From Acidobacteriota bacterium (lineage in GTDB: Bacteria > Acidobacteriota > Terriglobia > Bryobacterales > Bryobacteraceae), in contig JAFDVZ010000008.1 in the NCBI GenBank assembly GCA_018268715.1, positions 16,236 through 80,235 of the forward strand: DNA of 64,000 nt. Direction: 5' to 3'. Positions 1 through 8,040 of the stretch are shown in pieces. The notes under the pieces were generated by a model that made no database searches, had not been told where the DNA came from, and saw nothing but the letters and a program-made list of their open reading frames with translations. The translations under genes and the position numbers were made by a program. Position 1 is the stretch's first letter; the number at the start of each line of letters is the position of its first letter.

Positions 1-997
1 CCTCTCCGATGACGAATAACGTCATGCCTTTCGGGCAGACGGCCGTGGCGTAGCGCGCGATCAGGACGCCGGAGCGATGGGCGCGGATTTCGAGAGGCGC
101 GGCGGTGTGGTCGGAGAAATCGTGAAGGCGGCCGAGCAACTGGTCGCGTTCCACATCGTCGCCGGGAGCGGTGGCCGGCTCCCAGACGCCGTCGCGCGGG
201 CACGGCCGGTAGTCGGTCAGGTCGGGCGCCTGGATCAGGCGCTGACGCCGGGGCTCGCGGGCGATGGGAACGATGGGGCCCGGGAGCAGTCCATAGCGTC
301 GCATCACATTGAGCGGGCCATGGTAGGCGTGGCGCACTCCATCGGGGCTGACGGCTTCGCCCGCGCCGAACTCGCCGCCGATGGCGATCTTGCCGTCGTC
401 CTCGGCTTCGTCGGTCAGCAGGCCGGAACTCATCTGACGGGAATAGACGAACAGGAACGGTGTGTCGAACAGGCGCGATGCCTGGGCGATTTCGGCGAAC
501 TGCGCGGGGTCCGGCAGCCGGTGGAACGACGCGCAGAGCGGGAACACCGCCTCGCGGCCGCCCGAGTGTATGTCGATCACTACTCGAACGCGGGGGAAGA
601 CCAGGGTCTTGACGAAATTCGAGATGCGATAGGAGACCGTGCCGCGCGGGTTGCCAGGGAAGGCGCGATTCATGTTGACGCCGTCCAGCGGCGACACACG
701 CGTGCCGGCTCGGCAGGCGCTCTCGCTCAACTGCGGGATGAGGATCGCGAGGCCGCGCATTTCCGCGGGATCGAGCGACTGGCAGAGCGCCTTGACGGCG
801 ATCTGTCCCTCGTACTCGTTACCGTGCGTGCCTCCGATGACCGCGACTCCGTCGCCATCGCCCTGGTATCCGCGCACCACTGTGAGCGGCACGAGCGAGT
901 AGCCCCAGGCGGAGTCGAGATGGACCGCCAGTTGATAGTGGCGTTTGCCCGGCGTGTCGAAATCGATCCGGCCGTAGTCATAGATGAGTTCAGGCAT
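1..997 (-). CDS. AstE/AspA-family zinc deacylase (partial, runs off left edge)
   Basis: Cytoplasmic metal-dependent deacylase of the succinylglutamate desuccinylase/aspartoacylase family. These enzymes cleave N-acyl groups from amino acids with an M14-like zinc site. The metal ligands are visible: H58 and E61 in GGTHGNEYEG, and H144 in DIHSGG. The downstream substrate-arginine motif NMNRAFPG is near residue 111. The start is the ATG at 997, preceded by AGGAGAGG. The frame stays open to base 1, so the C-terminus lies outside the window. The start overlaps the stop of the upstream cyclase-family gene, which indicates translational coupling and a shared pathway. The family is clear. The substrate is not; a DoeB-like N-acetyl-diaminobutyrate deacetylase is one option. 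Confidence 0.85.
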   Translation of the reverse strand, partial: MPELIYDYGRIDFDTPGKRHYQLAVHLDSAWGYSLVPLTVVRGYQGDGDGVAVIGGTHGNEYEGQIAVKALCQSLDPAEMRGLAILIPQLSESACRAGTRVSPLDGVNMNRAFPGNPRGTVSYRISNFVKTLVFPRVRVVIDIHSGGREAVFPLCASFHRLPDPAQFAEIAQASRLFDTPFLFVYSRQMSSGLLTDEAEDDGKIAIGGEFGAGEAVSPDGVRHAYHGPLNVMRRYGLLPGPIVPIAREPRRQRLIQAPDLTDYRPCPRDGVWEPATAPGDDVERDQLLGRLHDFSDHTAAPLEIRAHRSGVLIARYATAVCPKGMTLFVIGE

Positions 998-1667
998 CGG
1001 CAACCTCTCCTAACAGTGTGCATGGAGCGCTATCGAGCCCCTCCAGCATCCAGGGCGCGAGGATCACCCGCTTGAACGCCGGGACGGGGTCCGGAATGCG
1101 CGCATCTTCGATGAGTAGAATCGGGCGATCCGCGAATTGCCCACAGCCGAGGAACACGCGGTGGGCGGCCGCGCCTTCCTGTTCGTGCTCGAGCGCCGAG
1201 ATCGACACGAAGTCCACGGCCAGGGCTCGCAGACGAGTGAAGCGCTCCATCAGGAATTGGGCGGCGGCGGCACTGAAGCCCGGAGCGCGGTCGACGTAGC
1301 GTCGTTCCTCGTGGCGGAAGACGCCGAAGCCGGTGCGCAGAAGGAGAAGGTCGGATTCCGGAGCAAGGCTGGAGCACGCGGTCAGGTGTTGGGGCGTGAT
1401 CAGCTCGCAGTCCGTGACGGCGACGTCGAGAAGAGCGGGCGCGGTAAACGCCAGCTCATCCGGCGCATAGCTGGTGATCGGGCGGCCATCGGCGCAGAAG
1501 TGGCGCGGGGCGTCGACGTGTGTTCCGCAGTGATTGCTGGTGGTGAAGGAGCTCGAGTTGCAGGCGTCGCCGCGATCCAGGTCATACAGCCGCTCAATGC
1601 GGGGTTTGGCCAGCATCGAGTAGAAGGGCGTCTGCTCCGAGAGGTGATAGGAGAGCTGGATCAACAT
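990..1667 (-). CDS. Cyclase-family (kynurenine formamidase-like) metal hydrolase
   Basis: Protein of 225 residues in the cyclase family (PF04199), which includes arylformamidase/kynurenine formamidase. The family metal motif HxGTHxDxPxH is complete at H46-H56 (SNHCGTHVDAPRHF). The ATG at 1667 is preferred to an in-frame start 75 bases further upstream, because similarity to the family begins here. It has no SD, but TACAAT sits 9 bases upstream (1677-1682), so the transcript may be leaderless. The gene overlaps the zinc deacylase downstream by 8 bases, so the two are probably cotranscribed. The substrate cannot be read from sequence; kynurenine formamide hydrolysis is only one family activity. 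Confidence 0.8.
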   Translation of the reverse strand: MLIQLSYHLSEQTPFYSMLAKPRIERLYDLDRGDACNSSSFTTSNHCGTHVDAPRHFCADGRPITSYAPDELAFTAPALLDVAVTDCELITPQHLTACSSLAPESDLLLLRTGFGVFRHEERRYVDRAPGFSAAAAQFLMERFTRLRALAVDFVSISALEHEQEGAAAHRVFLGCGQFADRPILLIEDARIPDPVPAFKRVILAPWMLEGLDSAPCTLLGEVADA

Positions 1668-1781
1668 CCATTCGCAATTGTACTGAAGGGGCAGCCACGA
1701 ACCGGTCGTTTGCGATCGGACAGTCGTGCGGTTTTCCAGCAAACTGGAAATGCTTCGAAGGCCGCAAGCCGTGCTCGGCCG

Positions 1782-2375
1782 TCAGGCGGGCCTGACGTCG
1801 CGGCGCATTAACCGCGCTCCCAGCAGCGTCGCGAGCACAACCCCGTACAGCAACGGCGCCCGCACGTCCGACTTCACCAGCCACCAGTAGTGAACCACGC
1901 CCGCCGCCGCGCTGAGATACGCCAGCCGATGCAGCAAACGCCACCGCTTCCCCAGCCGTCGAATCCAACCGCTGGTCGACGTAATCGCCAGCGGGACCAT
2001 CAAAGCGAAGCCCGCCATACCCATCGTGATAAAACGCCGTTTGGTCACGTCGGCCCACATGTCCGCCGGATCGAAGAACTTGTCGAGACACACCCACGTC
2101 GCTAAATGCAGCGTTCCATAGAAGAATGCCCACAGCCCGAGCATCCGCCGGAACCGGATCAGATCCGGCCACTCCAGCAACCGCCGCGCCGGCGTAATCG
2201 CCAGCGTGGCCAACAGAAAGCGCAACGTCCAATCGCCCGTGAAGTGCGTCACCGCCTCCACCGGATTGGCGCCTAGCGCACCAAGCAACACCCGCGCCGC
2301 CAACAACGCCAACGGGACCAGACACAGAAGAAAGGCGATCGGCTTGGCCGCACGCCCGCGCAACAAGATATTCAT
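1782..2375 (-). CDS. msrQ: MsrQ, heme b membrane subunit of the MsrPQ methionine sulfoxide reductase
   Basis: Inner-membrane heme protein of 197 residues (formerly YedZ). It passes electrons from the quinone pool or flavin to periplasmic MsrP, which repairs oxidised methionine in envelope proteins. About six hydrophobic helices are visible. The histidines expected to bind heme are present at H90 (GTLHLATW), H149 (LHRLAYL) and H162 (VVHYWW). It lies 6 bases downstream of msrP in the usual order. MsrQ looks intact, but its partner gene carries a frameshift, so the function of the pair in this strain is uncertain. Confidence 0.93.
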   Translation of the reverse strand: MNILLRGRAAKPIAFLLCLVPLALLAARVLLGALGANPVEAVTHFTGDWTLRFLLATLAITPARRLLEWPDLIRFRRMLGLWAFFYGTLHLATWVCLDKFFDPADMWADVTKRRFITMGMAGFALMVPLAITSTSGWIRRLGKRWRLLHRLAYLSAAAGVVHYWWLVKSDVRAPLLYGVVLATLLGARLMRRDVRPA

Positions 2376-2381
2376 GGACGG

Positions 2382-3310
2382 CTAATGAAACTTCTTCAGA
2401 TCCATCCCGCCGTACATTCCGGCCACCTGTTCGCCGTATCCGTTGAACATCAGCGTCTTGCGTTTGAAGAACTCCCCCAGCCGCCGCTCACTCGCCTGGC
2501 TCCAGCGCGGGTGGTCGACCTGCGGATTCACGTTCGAATAGAATCCATACTCGCGCGGGTTGGTCAGGTTCCAGGTGGTTGCCGGCTCATTCTCCACCAG
2601 CCGGATCCGCACTATGGACTTGATGCTCTTGTAGCCGTATTTCCGGGAACAACCAGCCGGACCGGCGCGCCGTCCTGGTTGGGAAGTATGTCCCCATACA
2701 TCCCGAAGCACAGCAACGTCAGCGGATGCATGGCCTCGTCCAGCCGCAGCCCCTCGCGATAGGGAAAATCCACCCCGGCGAACTGCGATGGCAGCATCGA
2801 TCCCGAATCGTAGTAGCTTTCAAAAGCCACGTACTTCGCCTTCGAATTCGGCTCCGCCTGCTTCAGCAGCGCGGCAAGCGAATATCCGTTCCAGGGCACG
2901 ACGATCGACCAGGCCTCCACGCAACGATGCCGGTACACCCGCTCCTCCATCGAAGCGAGCGCCAGAAGTTCGCCAATGTCGAACGTCCGGGGCTTATTGC
3001 ATTGCCCGTCGATCTTCACCTTCCACGGCTTGGTCTTGAGCCTCGCCGCGTTGTGTGACGGCTCCTCCTTGCCGGTTCCGAATTCGTAGAAGTTGTTATA
3101 CGAGGTGGTAGTCTCTTTCGGCGTCAGCTGTTCGCCCGTCGTGCTGAGCGGGCTCTTCCGGACGCTGCCGAGTGAACCGCCAGCGGCAGGCCCGCCGATG
3201 GCCGCCGCAAGCGCGCCCCCCGAAGCGGCAAGGAATCTCCGACGGTTCAGATATACTTCTCTCGGCGTAATTTCGGAGTAGCGGATATCGCGCAAGATTC
3301 GAATGAGCAT
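2382..3310 (-). pseudogene. msrP: msrP, catalytic subunit of MsrPQ, with a single-base frameshift
   Basis: Periplasmic molybdopterin methionine sulfoxide reductase (formerly YedY). The N-terminus carries a Tat signal with NRRRFLAA at about residue 22. The molybdenum-ligand cysteine is C130 in YRHRCVEAW. The frame is correct to P222 (APVRLVVP) and then breaks. The conserved continuation [10 protein letters not shown], followed by [15 protein letters not shown] and [11 protein letters not shown] motifs and the GYGEQV end, is in another frame down to 2382. One base is missing between 2644 and 2645: CCCGGAAATAC replaces the expected CCCTGGAAATAC. Restoring it gives 309 residues, the normal family length. 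Either the deletion is real or it is a sequencing error; everything after it is well preserved, which favours an error or a very recent event. Confidence 0.9.
2644..2645 (-). other. Frameshift site in msrP (missing T of a Trp codon)
   Basis: On the minus strand the sequence reads GTT GTT CCC GGA AAT ACG. Inserting one T after CCC gives CCC TGG AAA TAC GGC, which is the conserved VVPWKYG motif of the family, and the reading frame then runs intact to the stop at 2382. Confidence 0.85.
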
Positions 3311-3371
3311 CGGGCCCTTGGATATAGGATGCCACCGTCGGCGCGGCTGCCTTCAACCAGAGCCCGCCCGC

Positions 3372-4199
3372 TTAGTTCCGAGCCGGACCGCGCCCCATCG
3401 CCCCTCGTCCGCCCATTGCCCCACGGCCACCGGCGCTTGACACCGAGTAGCTTGCCGGAACCTGGAACAGCGTCGGATCGGGCTCACCCATCGTGACGCC
3501 GGTCAGGTTCATGGTGGTCGTGCCGAATCGCGGATCCGAGGAGATAATCTGCACCGGAACCTTCAGCGCCGTCGACACCCACGTTTCCCGCACGATCGCG
3601 ATGGCCTGCGCATTGCCAATCGCGCCGGCCGCGATCGTCGTCGTCACGCGGGAGCCAGTGGCGCTGACGCCGTTCACCATCCTGGTCCCCAGATCCTCGG
3701 TCTTGGTCGACGCATCCGGGTTGGCGGCCGCACCCCGCCTCTGCCCGCCGCGTCCCATCCCCTCCACCCTGGCTCCGGTTCGAACCGGCGGCAGCGCCAT
3801 CTTGCGCGCCGTCTGATCGGCCGGATTCAGGACGTGCGAATATCCCGCCACCGGGTCGAAAATGCTGATCCGCGTCTGGGCAGTCTGGCCCGCCCGAGGC
3901 GTCATGGTGCGCTCCATCCGAACGCGCCCCTGGCTGTCCCGCGACACTTTCGTCACTTCCTGGTGCGAGAGCGTGTTCCCGTCGGTCAGCCGCTGTTCGA
4001 TCTGAACGGTTTCGACGCCCGTGTACGGCGCGCCGGTCACCGGAGTCCGGGAACCCGGACCGGCCATGAGCATGCCTCCCATGCCCATCCCTGGACCGCC
4101 GCCCGCCATCCTGGGACCGCCGCCCCATCGAGGACCGCCCGGTCCCTGAGCAACCGCTACGGCCGCGGCCACCAGCGTGCAAAATAACACTTGTTTCAT
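3372..4199 (-). CDS. Secreted Gly/Met-rich hypothetical protein
   Basis: Protein of 275 residues with a signal peptide (MKQVLFCTLVAAAVAVAQ). A Gly-, Pro- and Met-rich stretch covers about residues 19-50. A mixed region follows, containing repeated polar strands (VETVQIEQRLTDGN, RVRMERTMTPRAG), and the Gly/Arg tail has two GGRGAMG copies. No named domain was recognised. It is the third gene of the ECF sigma/anti-sigma operon, starting 12 bases after the anti-sigma stop, so it may be a target or signal component of that regulator. Similar small secreted proteins next to ECF factors are common in Acidobacteria, as recalled rather than checked. Confidence 0.8.
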   Translation of the reverse strand: MKQVLFCTLVAAAVAVAQGPGGPRWGGGPRMAGGGPGMGMGGMLMAGPGSRTPVTGAPYTGVETVQIEQRLTDGNTLSHQEVTKVSRDSQGRVRMERTMTPRAGQTAQTRISIFDPVAGYSHVLNPADQTARKMALPPVRTGARVEGMGRGGQRRGAAANPDASTKTEDLGTRMVNGVSATGSRVTTTIAAGAIGNAQAIAIVRETWVSTALKVPVQIISSDPRFGTTTMNLTGVTMGEPDPTLFQVPASYSVSSAGGRGAMGGRGAMGRGPARN

Positions 4200-4211
4200 C
4201 GATTTACCTCC

Positions 4212-4706
4212 TCAATTCTCGAACCCGTCCGTCGCGAGCACGCGTACGGCCCGCGGCAACCCGTCCTGTCCCACCATCACCTCGGCGTCGAAGCTGGCGC
4301 CGCTCATGCCGGGCGCCAACACACCCATCCGGTACAACGCCGATGCCTGTAGTTCAGTGCGCACCACTTCAACCATCTCGCCGGCGGCAAGCGGCGGCGC
4401 GTAGGGCACCGGCACGAAATCGTCGCCATCCACCCCCGCCATCTCAACAACCGCCGCCTGGGCGCGAGTCTCCGGTGGAGGCGCTCCGCCTCTCCACATC
4501 AACCCGGCCGACGCCAGCACCAACACCGACGCCGCAACCGCGAACGCCCATTGGAAGTGCGGGGCCGGACGCCGCATGCGGTCGAATTCGGCCAGCAGCG
4601 CGGCCTTGCGTCCCCGCGGCGATCGTTCACCCCGGAACGCATCGCGTAGCCGCTCCATGGGCGCGGCGATCGTATCGAATTCATCGGGTCCAGGCATGCT
4701 CAACAT
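4212..4706 (-). CDS. Putative membrane anti-sigma factor
   Basis: Protein of 164 residues with a charged cytoplasmic N-terminus (about 50 residues), one transmembrane helix near residues 53-71 and a periplasmic C-terminal part of about 90 residues. No HxxxCxxC zinc motif is visible, so it is not a classical ZAS anti-sigma factor. The role is inferred from position: it begins one base after the stop of the ECF sigma gene, the usual sigma/anti-sigma arrangement with translational coupling. The periplasmic part would receive the envelope signal. It could also be another membrane protein of the operon. Confidence 0.75.
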   Translation of the reverse strand: MLSMPGPDEFDTIAAPMERLRDAFRGERSPRGRKAALLAEFDRMRRPAPHFQWAFAVAASVLVLASAGLMWRGGAPPPETRAQAAVVEMAGVDGDDFVPVPYAPPLAAGEMVEVVRTELQASALYRMGVLAPGMSGASFDAEVMVGQDGLPRAVRVLATDGFEN

Positions 4707-4707
4707 G

Positions 4708-5271
4708 TCACCTCACCTCCCCGGCGGCCGCCATTCTCAGCCCCTGTAGCTTCGCGGCCAACATCGACCGCGCGCGATGCAGCCGCGAACGCACGGTCCC
4801 TACCGGGCACTCCATCGCCTTGGCCGCATCCTCATAACTGCGCTCCTCGAGATCGCACAGGATCACGGCGTCCCGATAGGCGGCCGGCAACTCGCGAATG
4901 GCGTGATGCAGAGCCTCGGCCCGTTCATCGCCGATCAATCCGTGCAACACGCCGCTGTCGGTCGCGGGTTCCCGCGACGGCTCGGCCGGGCGGGTCCGCA
5001 TCGCGACTCGCACCAGGTTCCGCACCATCCCGTACAGGTACCCTTCCAGGCAGCCGCGCTCCGGGTCGAAGCGCACGCCTGGCTGCAACAGGGCGAGGAA
5101 CGCCTCGTGCGTCGTCTCCTCGGCGATCGTCCGGTCGCCCGAAACGTGCAGGGCATACCGAAACAGCCCGGGCTCGCGGCGCTCGTACAGTCGCTCGAGC
5201 GCCACACGGTCGCCCGATTTCATCCGGCGAAACAGCTCCTCGTCCGTGGCGTCCATCAGGCGTTCAAACAT
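4708..5271 (-). CDS. ECF-family RNA polymerase sigma factor
   Basis: Sigma-70 family member of 187 residues with only regions 2 and 4. Region 2 spans about residues 25-95 (GLFRYALHVSGDRTIAEE through YLYGMVRNLVRVAMR). Region 4 spans about 125-175 and carries the helix-turn-helix RSYEDAAKAMECPVGTVRSR followed by LHRARSML. It heads a three-gene operon with a putative membrane anti-sigma factor and a secreted protein. Two GGAACTTT boxes lie directly upstream on the same strand, typical of ECF -35 elements and suggesting autoregulation. The regulon is unknown, although a GGAACTT box also precedes the PspA-type operon near 58.97 kb. Confidence 0.93.
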   Translation of the reverse strand: MFERLMDATDEELFRRMKSGDRVALERLYERREPGLFRYALHVSGDRTIAEETTHEAFLALLQPGVRFDPERGCLEGYLYGMVRNLVRVAMRTRPAEPSREPATDSGVLHGLIGDERAEALHHAIRELPAAYRDAVILCDLEERSYEDAAKAMECPVGTVRSRLHRARSMLAAKLQGLRMAAAGEVR

Positions 5272-5291
5272 GCATTGATGCGGATCGGCGA

Positions 5292-5324
5292 AAAGTTCCC
5301 GCGAATTTCAGTATGTAAAGTTCC
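5292..5324 (-). promoter_or_regulatory. Two GGAACTTT boxes upstream of the ECF sigma gene
   Basis: On the minus strand GGAACTTT occurs at 5317-5324 and again at 5292-5299, 25 bases apart, within the 55 bases upstream of the sigma gene start at 5271. GGAAC is the classical -35 core of ECF sigma promoters. No clear -10 element was identified, so which box is used, and whether the sigma factor controls its own gene, is inference. Confidence 0.5.
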
Positions 5325-5380
5325 GTAATATGCGTGGGGGGAGTGGGAACGAACTTTCGGCCAGGAACAATCCAAAAAGC

Positions 5381-5782
5381 ATGGACCCCCGTGAGAACGC
5401 CCCGATGCCGGACGCGGCGCGCAAGCTGCTTTTGGGCTTGACCAATTACGATGCGGACGAAGCAGCCGCCGGACTGAGCGACGGCGCCCGGCTGACGGTC
5501 AGCACCAGGGGTTCGGTTGTGGGAAAATCGCGGGTCCGGCGGGCGTTGCGGCGCGCCCTTGGGTCGCTGTATTCGATCCGGCTGGCGCCGGTGGCCGTCT
5601 GGAGTGAACGCAATCTCTCGATCATCGAAGCGGATATCGATTGCGAACGGCACGACCGGGCGCATGTCGCGTTCCCGGCAACCCTGGTGTTGTGTTTTGA
5701 GGATGACCTGATCTCGGAAATCCGGCTCTCGACCTATGAGCCGGCGCTGGCCGGGAACTTCAACGGGTTCACCGTGTCCTGA
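5381..5782 (+). CDS. Small SnoaL/NTF2-like hypothetical protein
   Basis: Protein of 133 residues from the ATG at 5381 (MDPRENAPMP). An in-frame start 51 bases upstream is possible, but its extra residues look non-coding. The order of helices (ARKLLLGLTNYDADEAAAGL), a short strand (ARLTVSTRGS) and long strands (SIRLAPVAVWS, LSIIEADIDCE, HVAFPATLVLCFEDD) fits the cone-shaped NTF2/SnoaL fold, often found beside ECF sigma genes. It is divergent from the sigma gene and shares its upstream region, so both may be controlled together. No catalytic residues can be assigned. Confidence 0.7.
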   Translation: MDPRENAPMPDAARKLLLGLTNYDADEAAAGLSDGARLTVSTRGSVVGKSRVRRALRRALGSLYSIRLAPVAVWSERNLSIIEADIDCERHDRAHVAFPATLVLCFEDDLISEIRLSTYEPALAGNFNGFTVS

Positions 5783-5802
5783 CCGGCGCCGGTCGTCGCG
5801 GC

Positions 5803-6123
5803 TTAGTAGCGCCGGCCCCAGTAACCGCGATAATACCGGTGATCCCGATAGTACGGCGCGACCCAGTATGCGCCAGCGTACGGCGTCCTGGCCCAGTAGC
5901 CGGTCCGCCAGTAGTAACGCGGACCCGACGGATACCAATATCCGCCCACCCACGTGTACCCCGGTCCTGGATACGAGGGCCGGTAGACCACCGTCGGCGG
6001 CGGGGGCGGCGGAGCGTAGTAGCCCGGATAGTATCCACCGGCGCTGAGGCCGACGAACACTCGTGGCCCGGCCAGCAGCGCGCCTCCAGCAAGAAGGATC
6101 AGCGCGAGCAACTTTGCTTTCAT
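5803..6123 (-). CDS. Secreted Tyr/Gly/Pro-rich small protein
   Basis: Protein of 106 residues. The ATG at 6123 is chosen because a strong SD (AGGAGGTC) lies just before it; a longer in-frame start is rejected. The signal peptide is MKAKLLALILLAGGALLAG. The mature part is dominated by Tyr, Pro, Gly, Trp and Arg, with a poly-Pro run and repeated GGYW/YW(R/V) units (GYTWVGGYWYPSG, YRGYWGRRY). Such short aromatic repeat proteins are usually cell-surface or periplasmic. Nothing indicates an enzymatic role. Confidence 0.8.
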   Translation of the reverse strand: MKAKLLALILLAGGALLAGPRVFVGLSAGGYYPGYYAPPPPPPTVVYRPSYPGPGYTWVGGYWYPSGPRYYWRTGYWARTPYAGAYWVAPYYRDHRYYRGYWGRRY

Positions 6124-6248
6124 TTGGTGACCTCCTACGGTCACTAACGTTGCCCTGCTCCGGCTGGTGTACAGGCTCGGCCATTAATTCCCCTAAATCG
6201 CGGGCCTCGTGGTTGATTGTCCCGCTCTCGGCGCCGGAGAATTTGAGA

Positions 6249-7004
6249 ATGCGCGTAGTCGCCCTGGGCCCGCCCGCACTCCTCCATTCGCTAAACGTCC
6301 TTCCGGCATCGATCGGCAAGTCGATGACGGTCATCCCGAACTCGGTGATCCTCGAACCCGGAGCCATATGGGACGGCGACAGCATGCTGCTTTCCGCGGA
6401 CGTCAAGACCGTGCAGTACGTCCGCGGAGAGACGGCCTATGAGGACGAGACGATCGCCTTCCTGGGCAACGCCTATAACGGCGCCATGAAGCGGCCGGCC
6501 TGGCTTTCCGGCGTTCAGGCGGGCCAATCGCGGCCGTTATTTGGCTTGGCGCAATCGCTTTCGCCGTGGTGGGGGCCGCGTGGGTCGGTGTGTTCCTGGC
6601 TAGGGCAGTTCGGCGTGTACTTCCAGCAGAACCGCGGCGACATCGAACTCGCCATCCGTCAGTCCGGCCTGCTGCTCGACGGGTTGTTCGGGTTCAAGCC
6701 GGTCTGGACGACGTTGTTCTTCGAACTTGCGGCCAGCATGGGCGAGGGCGGCTGCGAGGTGTTCGAGCGATGGGTGAAGCCGGCCGATGCTGGCCCCTTT
6801 GCCGGCATCCTGCTCGGTTCGCGGGGCCCCGCCAGGATTTCGTTGGAGGGTCTGGTGAAAGCGATCGCCGCCCAGCGGGAGGCGCCCACCGAGGACTTCA
6901 CCGCCTGCACCTCGTTCCCCATCTACGCGATGATGATGCGCCGGGCCGAAACGGCCGCCGGCGCTCTGGCGCCGCTTATTGAGAAGCTTCGCGCGCGGCT
7001 GTAG
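6249..7004 (+). CDS. Hypothetical protein, 251 residues
   Basis: The likely start is the ATG at 6249, with GGAGA eight bases upstream; the open frame continues upstream without a better start. There is no signal peptide and no membrane helix. The N-terminal part (about residues 1-75) resembles a compact beta domain (RVVALGPPALLHSLNVLP, MTVIPNSVILEPGAIWDG). The rest is helical with many Trp and Gly residues (SLSPWWGPRGSV, GFKPVWTTLFFELAASMGEG) and ends in a helix rich in Ala and Leu. I do not recognise a family. Its 3' end overlaps the convergent receiver gene by 29 bases. Confidence 0.7.
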   Translation: MRVVALGPPALLHSLNVLPASIGKSMTVIPNSVILEPGAIWDGDSMLLSADVKTVQYVRGETAYEDETIAFLGNAYNGAMKRPAWLSGVQAGQSRPLFGLAQSLSPWWGPRGSVCSWLGQFGVYFQQNRGDIELAIRQSGLLLDGLFGFKPVWTTLFFELAASMGEGGCEVFERWVKPADAGPFAGILLGSRGPARISLEGLVKAIAAQREAPTEDFTACTSFPIYAMMMRRAETAAGALAPLIEKLRARL

Positions 7005-7377
7005 CCGCCGGACGGATCGCCACCGTCACCTGCGCCAGCAGGTCCGCGATCGCGATCGGCTTGGTCAGATACGGTCGTCCGCTGGTGCGCAATCCGGCCA
7101 GGTCGCCGCTGCCGGTGACCACCAACACCGGAACGTTCGCGCGCACCTGTCCCACCGCCGTGGCCAGTTGCAGCCCATCCATATAGGGCATGTTGAGGTC
7201 AGTCACGACAAAGGCCACCTCGTCGGAAAATCGCAGAAACAGTTCAAAAGCCCGCCGCCCGTCCGCGGCGGATAGGACTTCGAAGCCCTCCGAAGTCAAC
7301 AGCAGGCAGAGCAATTCCCGGACCGCCGTATCATCTTCGGCAACCAGAACCAGACGCCTAACAGGATTCGACAACAT
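6976..7377 (-). CDS. Single-domain response regulator (receiver only)
   Basis: CheY-like protein of 133 residues made only of a receiver domain. Conserved residues are present: acidic pocket E14-D15-D16 (VAEDD), phospho-acceptor D60 (VVTDLNMP), T88 (VVTGS) and K106 (LTKPI). With no output domain it probably works in a phosphorelay or by protein contact. No histidine kinase is adjacent, so the partner is elsewhere. The C-terminal tail beyond the domain is short and Ala-rich. It is convergent with, and overlaps, the end of the upstream hypothetical gene. Confidence 0.92.
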   Translation of the reverse strand: MLSNPVRRLVLVAEDDTAVRELLCLLLTSEGFEVLSAADGRRAFELFLRFSDEVAFVVTDLNMPYMDGLQLATAVGQVRANVPVLVVTGSGDLAGLRTSGRPYLTKPIAIADLLAQVTVAIRPAATAAREASQ

Positions 7378-7553
7378 CGTCTCCGAGCCTCGCTTACCGT
7401 AGCCGGTCAGAAGGACGCGCGCCGCCGCCGTGTGGTTTACGGCCGATTCCCGACCGCAGGGTTAAATCTTGCTAAATCGGGCGCCGGCTCGAACTTAACA
7501 ACTGTTTACCGCAAACGCCCTGGCGTTCGACTTCCTACCAACGTCATCTAGGC

Positions 7554-8009
7554 ATGCGACACAGTTCACACTTTCGACTGCGGCCGGAATCGGCGACGCC
7601 GGTATTGGTCGCCATTTCGGAGCCGGACGTCAGACAGGCGCTGCTGAGCGCTCTCGCTGGGTCGAAGTGGAGGCTTCACATCGTGGCCGGACCGGAGGAG
7701 GCGGCGAACTTCCTTCGGAGCGACATTGCCGCGGTGGTGATCGTCTCCTATCGGTCCGAGGGTCAACAGTCCTGGCGCAGTTTGATCGAGCAGACCCGGC
7801 GTTTGCCGGCGCCGCCGTCCATCGTCGTCACCGACCACGCCGCCGACGAATTTATGTGGGCGGAGGTCCTGAACCTCGGCGCATACGACCTTCTCCCTCA
7901 GCCGTTTGTGGAGCGGGAAGCAACCTACCTGCTTTCCGCCGCGTGGCGTTTCTGGAAGGAGAACGCCAGGCTCTCCGCGCCGGCCGGGATCGTTACATAT
8001 GCGGCATGA
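7554..8009 (+). CDS. Receiver-like protein lacking the phosphorylation site (pseudo-receiver)
   Basis: Protein of 151 residues whose strand-helix pattern follows a response-regulator receiver domain: VLVAISEPDVRQALLSAL, WRLHIVAGPEEAANFL, IAAVVIVSY, SIVVTDHAADEFMW, YDLLPQPF. The acidic pair after strand 1 is replaced by SEPD. The phospho-acceptor position is Y66, and the invariant Lys before Pro is Q116. It therefore probably cannot be phosphorylated in the normal way and may act as a constitutive or ligand-controlled scaffold. It is divergent from the single-domain receiver at 6976-7377 across a 176-base gap that holds no clear promoter. The fold assignment is inference from pattern. Confidence 0.7.
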   Translation: MRHSSHFRLRPESATPVLVAISEPDVRQALLSALAGSKWRLHIVAGPEEAANFLRSDIAAVVIVSYRSEGQQSWRSLIEQTRRLPAPPSIVVTDHAADEFMWAEVLNLGAYDLLPQPFVEREATYLLSAAWRFWKENARLSAPAGIVTYAA

Positions 8010-8040
8010 CGCCGCTTCATCCCAAGAAAGGAAACAGGCA

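Noticed and set aside
5781..5794. Perfect palindrome GACCGGCGCCGGTC as a terminator
   Set aside because: It has no loop and no T run; such GC palindromes arise by chance in DNA of this composition.
5264..6406. Long minus-strand open frame across the small genes at 5.3-6.4 kb
   Set aside because: It overlaps three better-supported genes with signal peptide or fold evidence and shows no recognisable domain.
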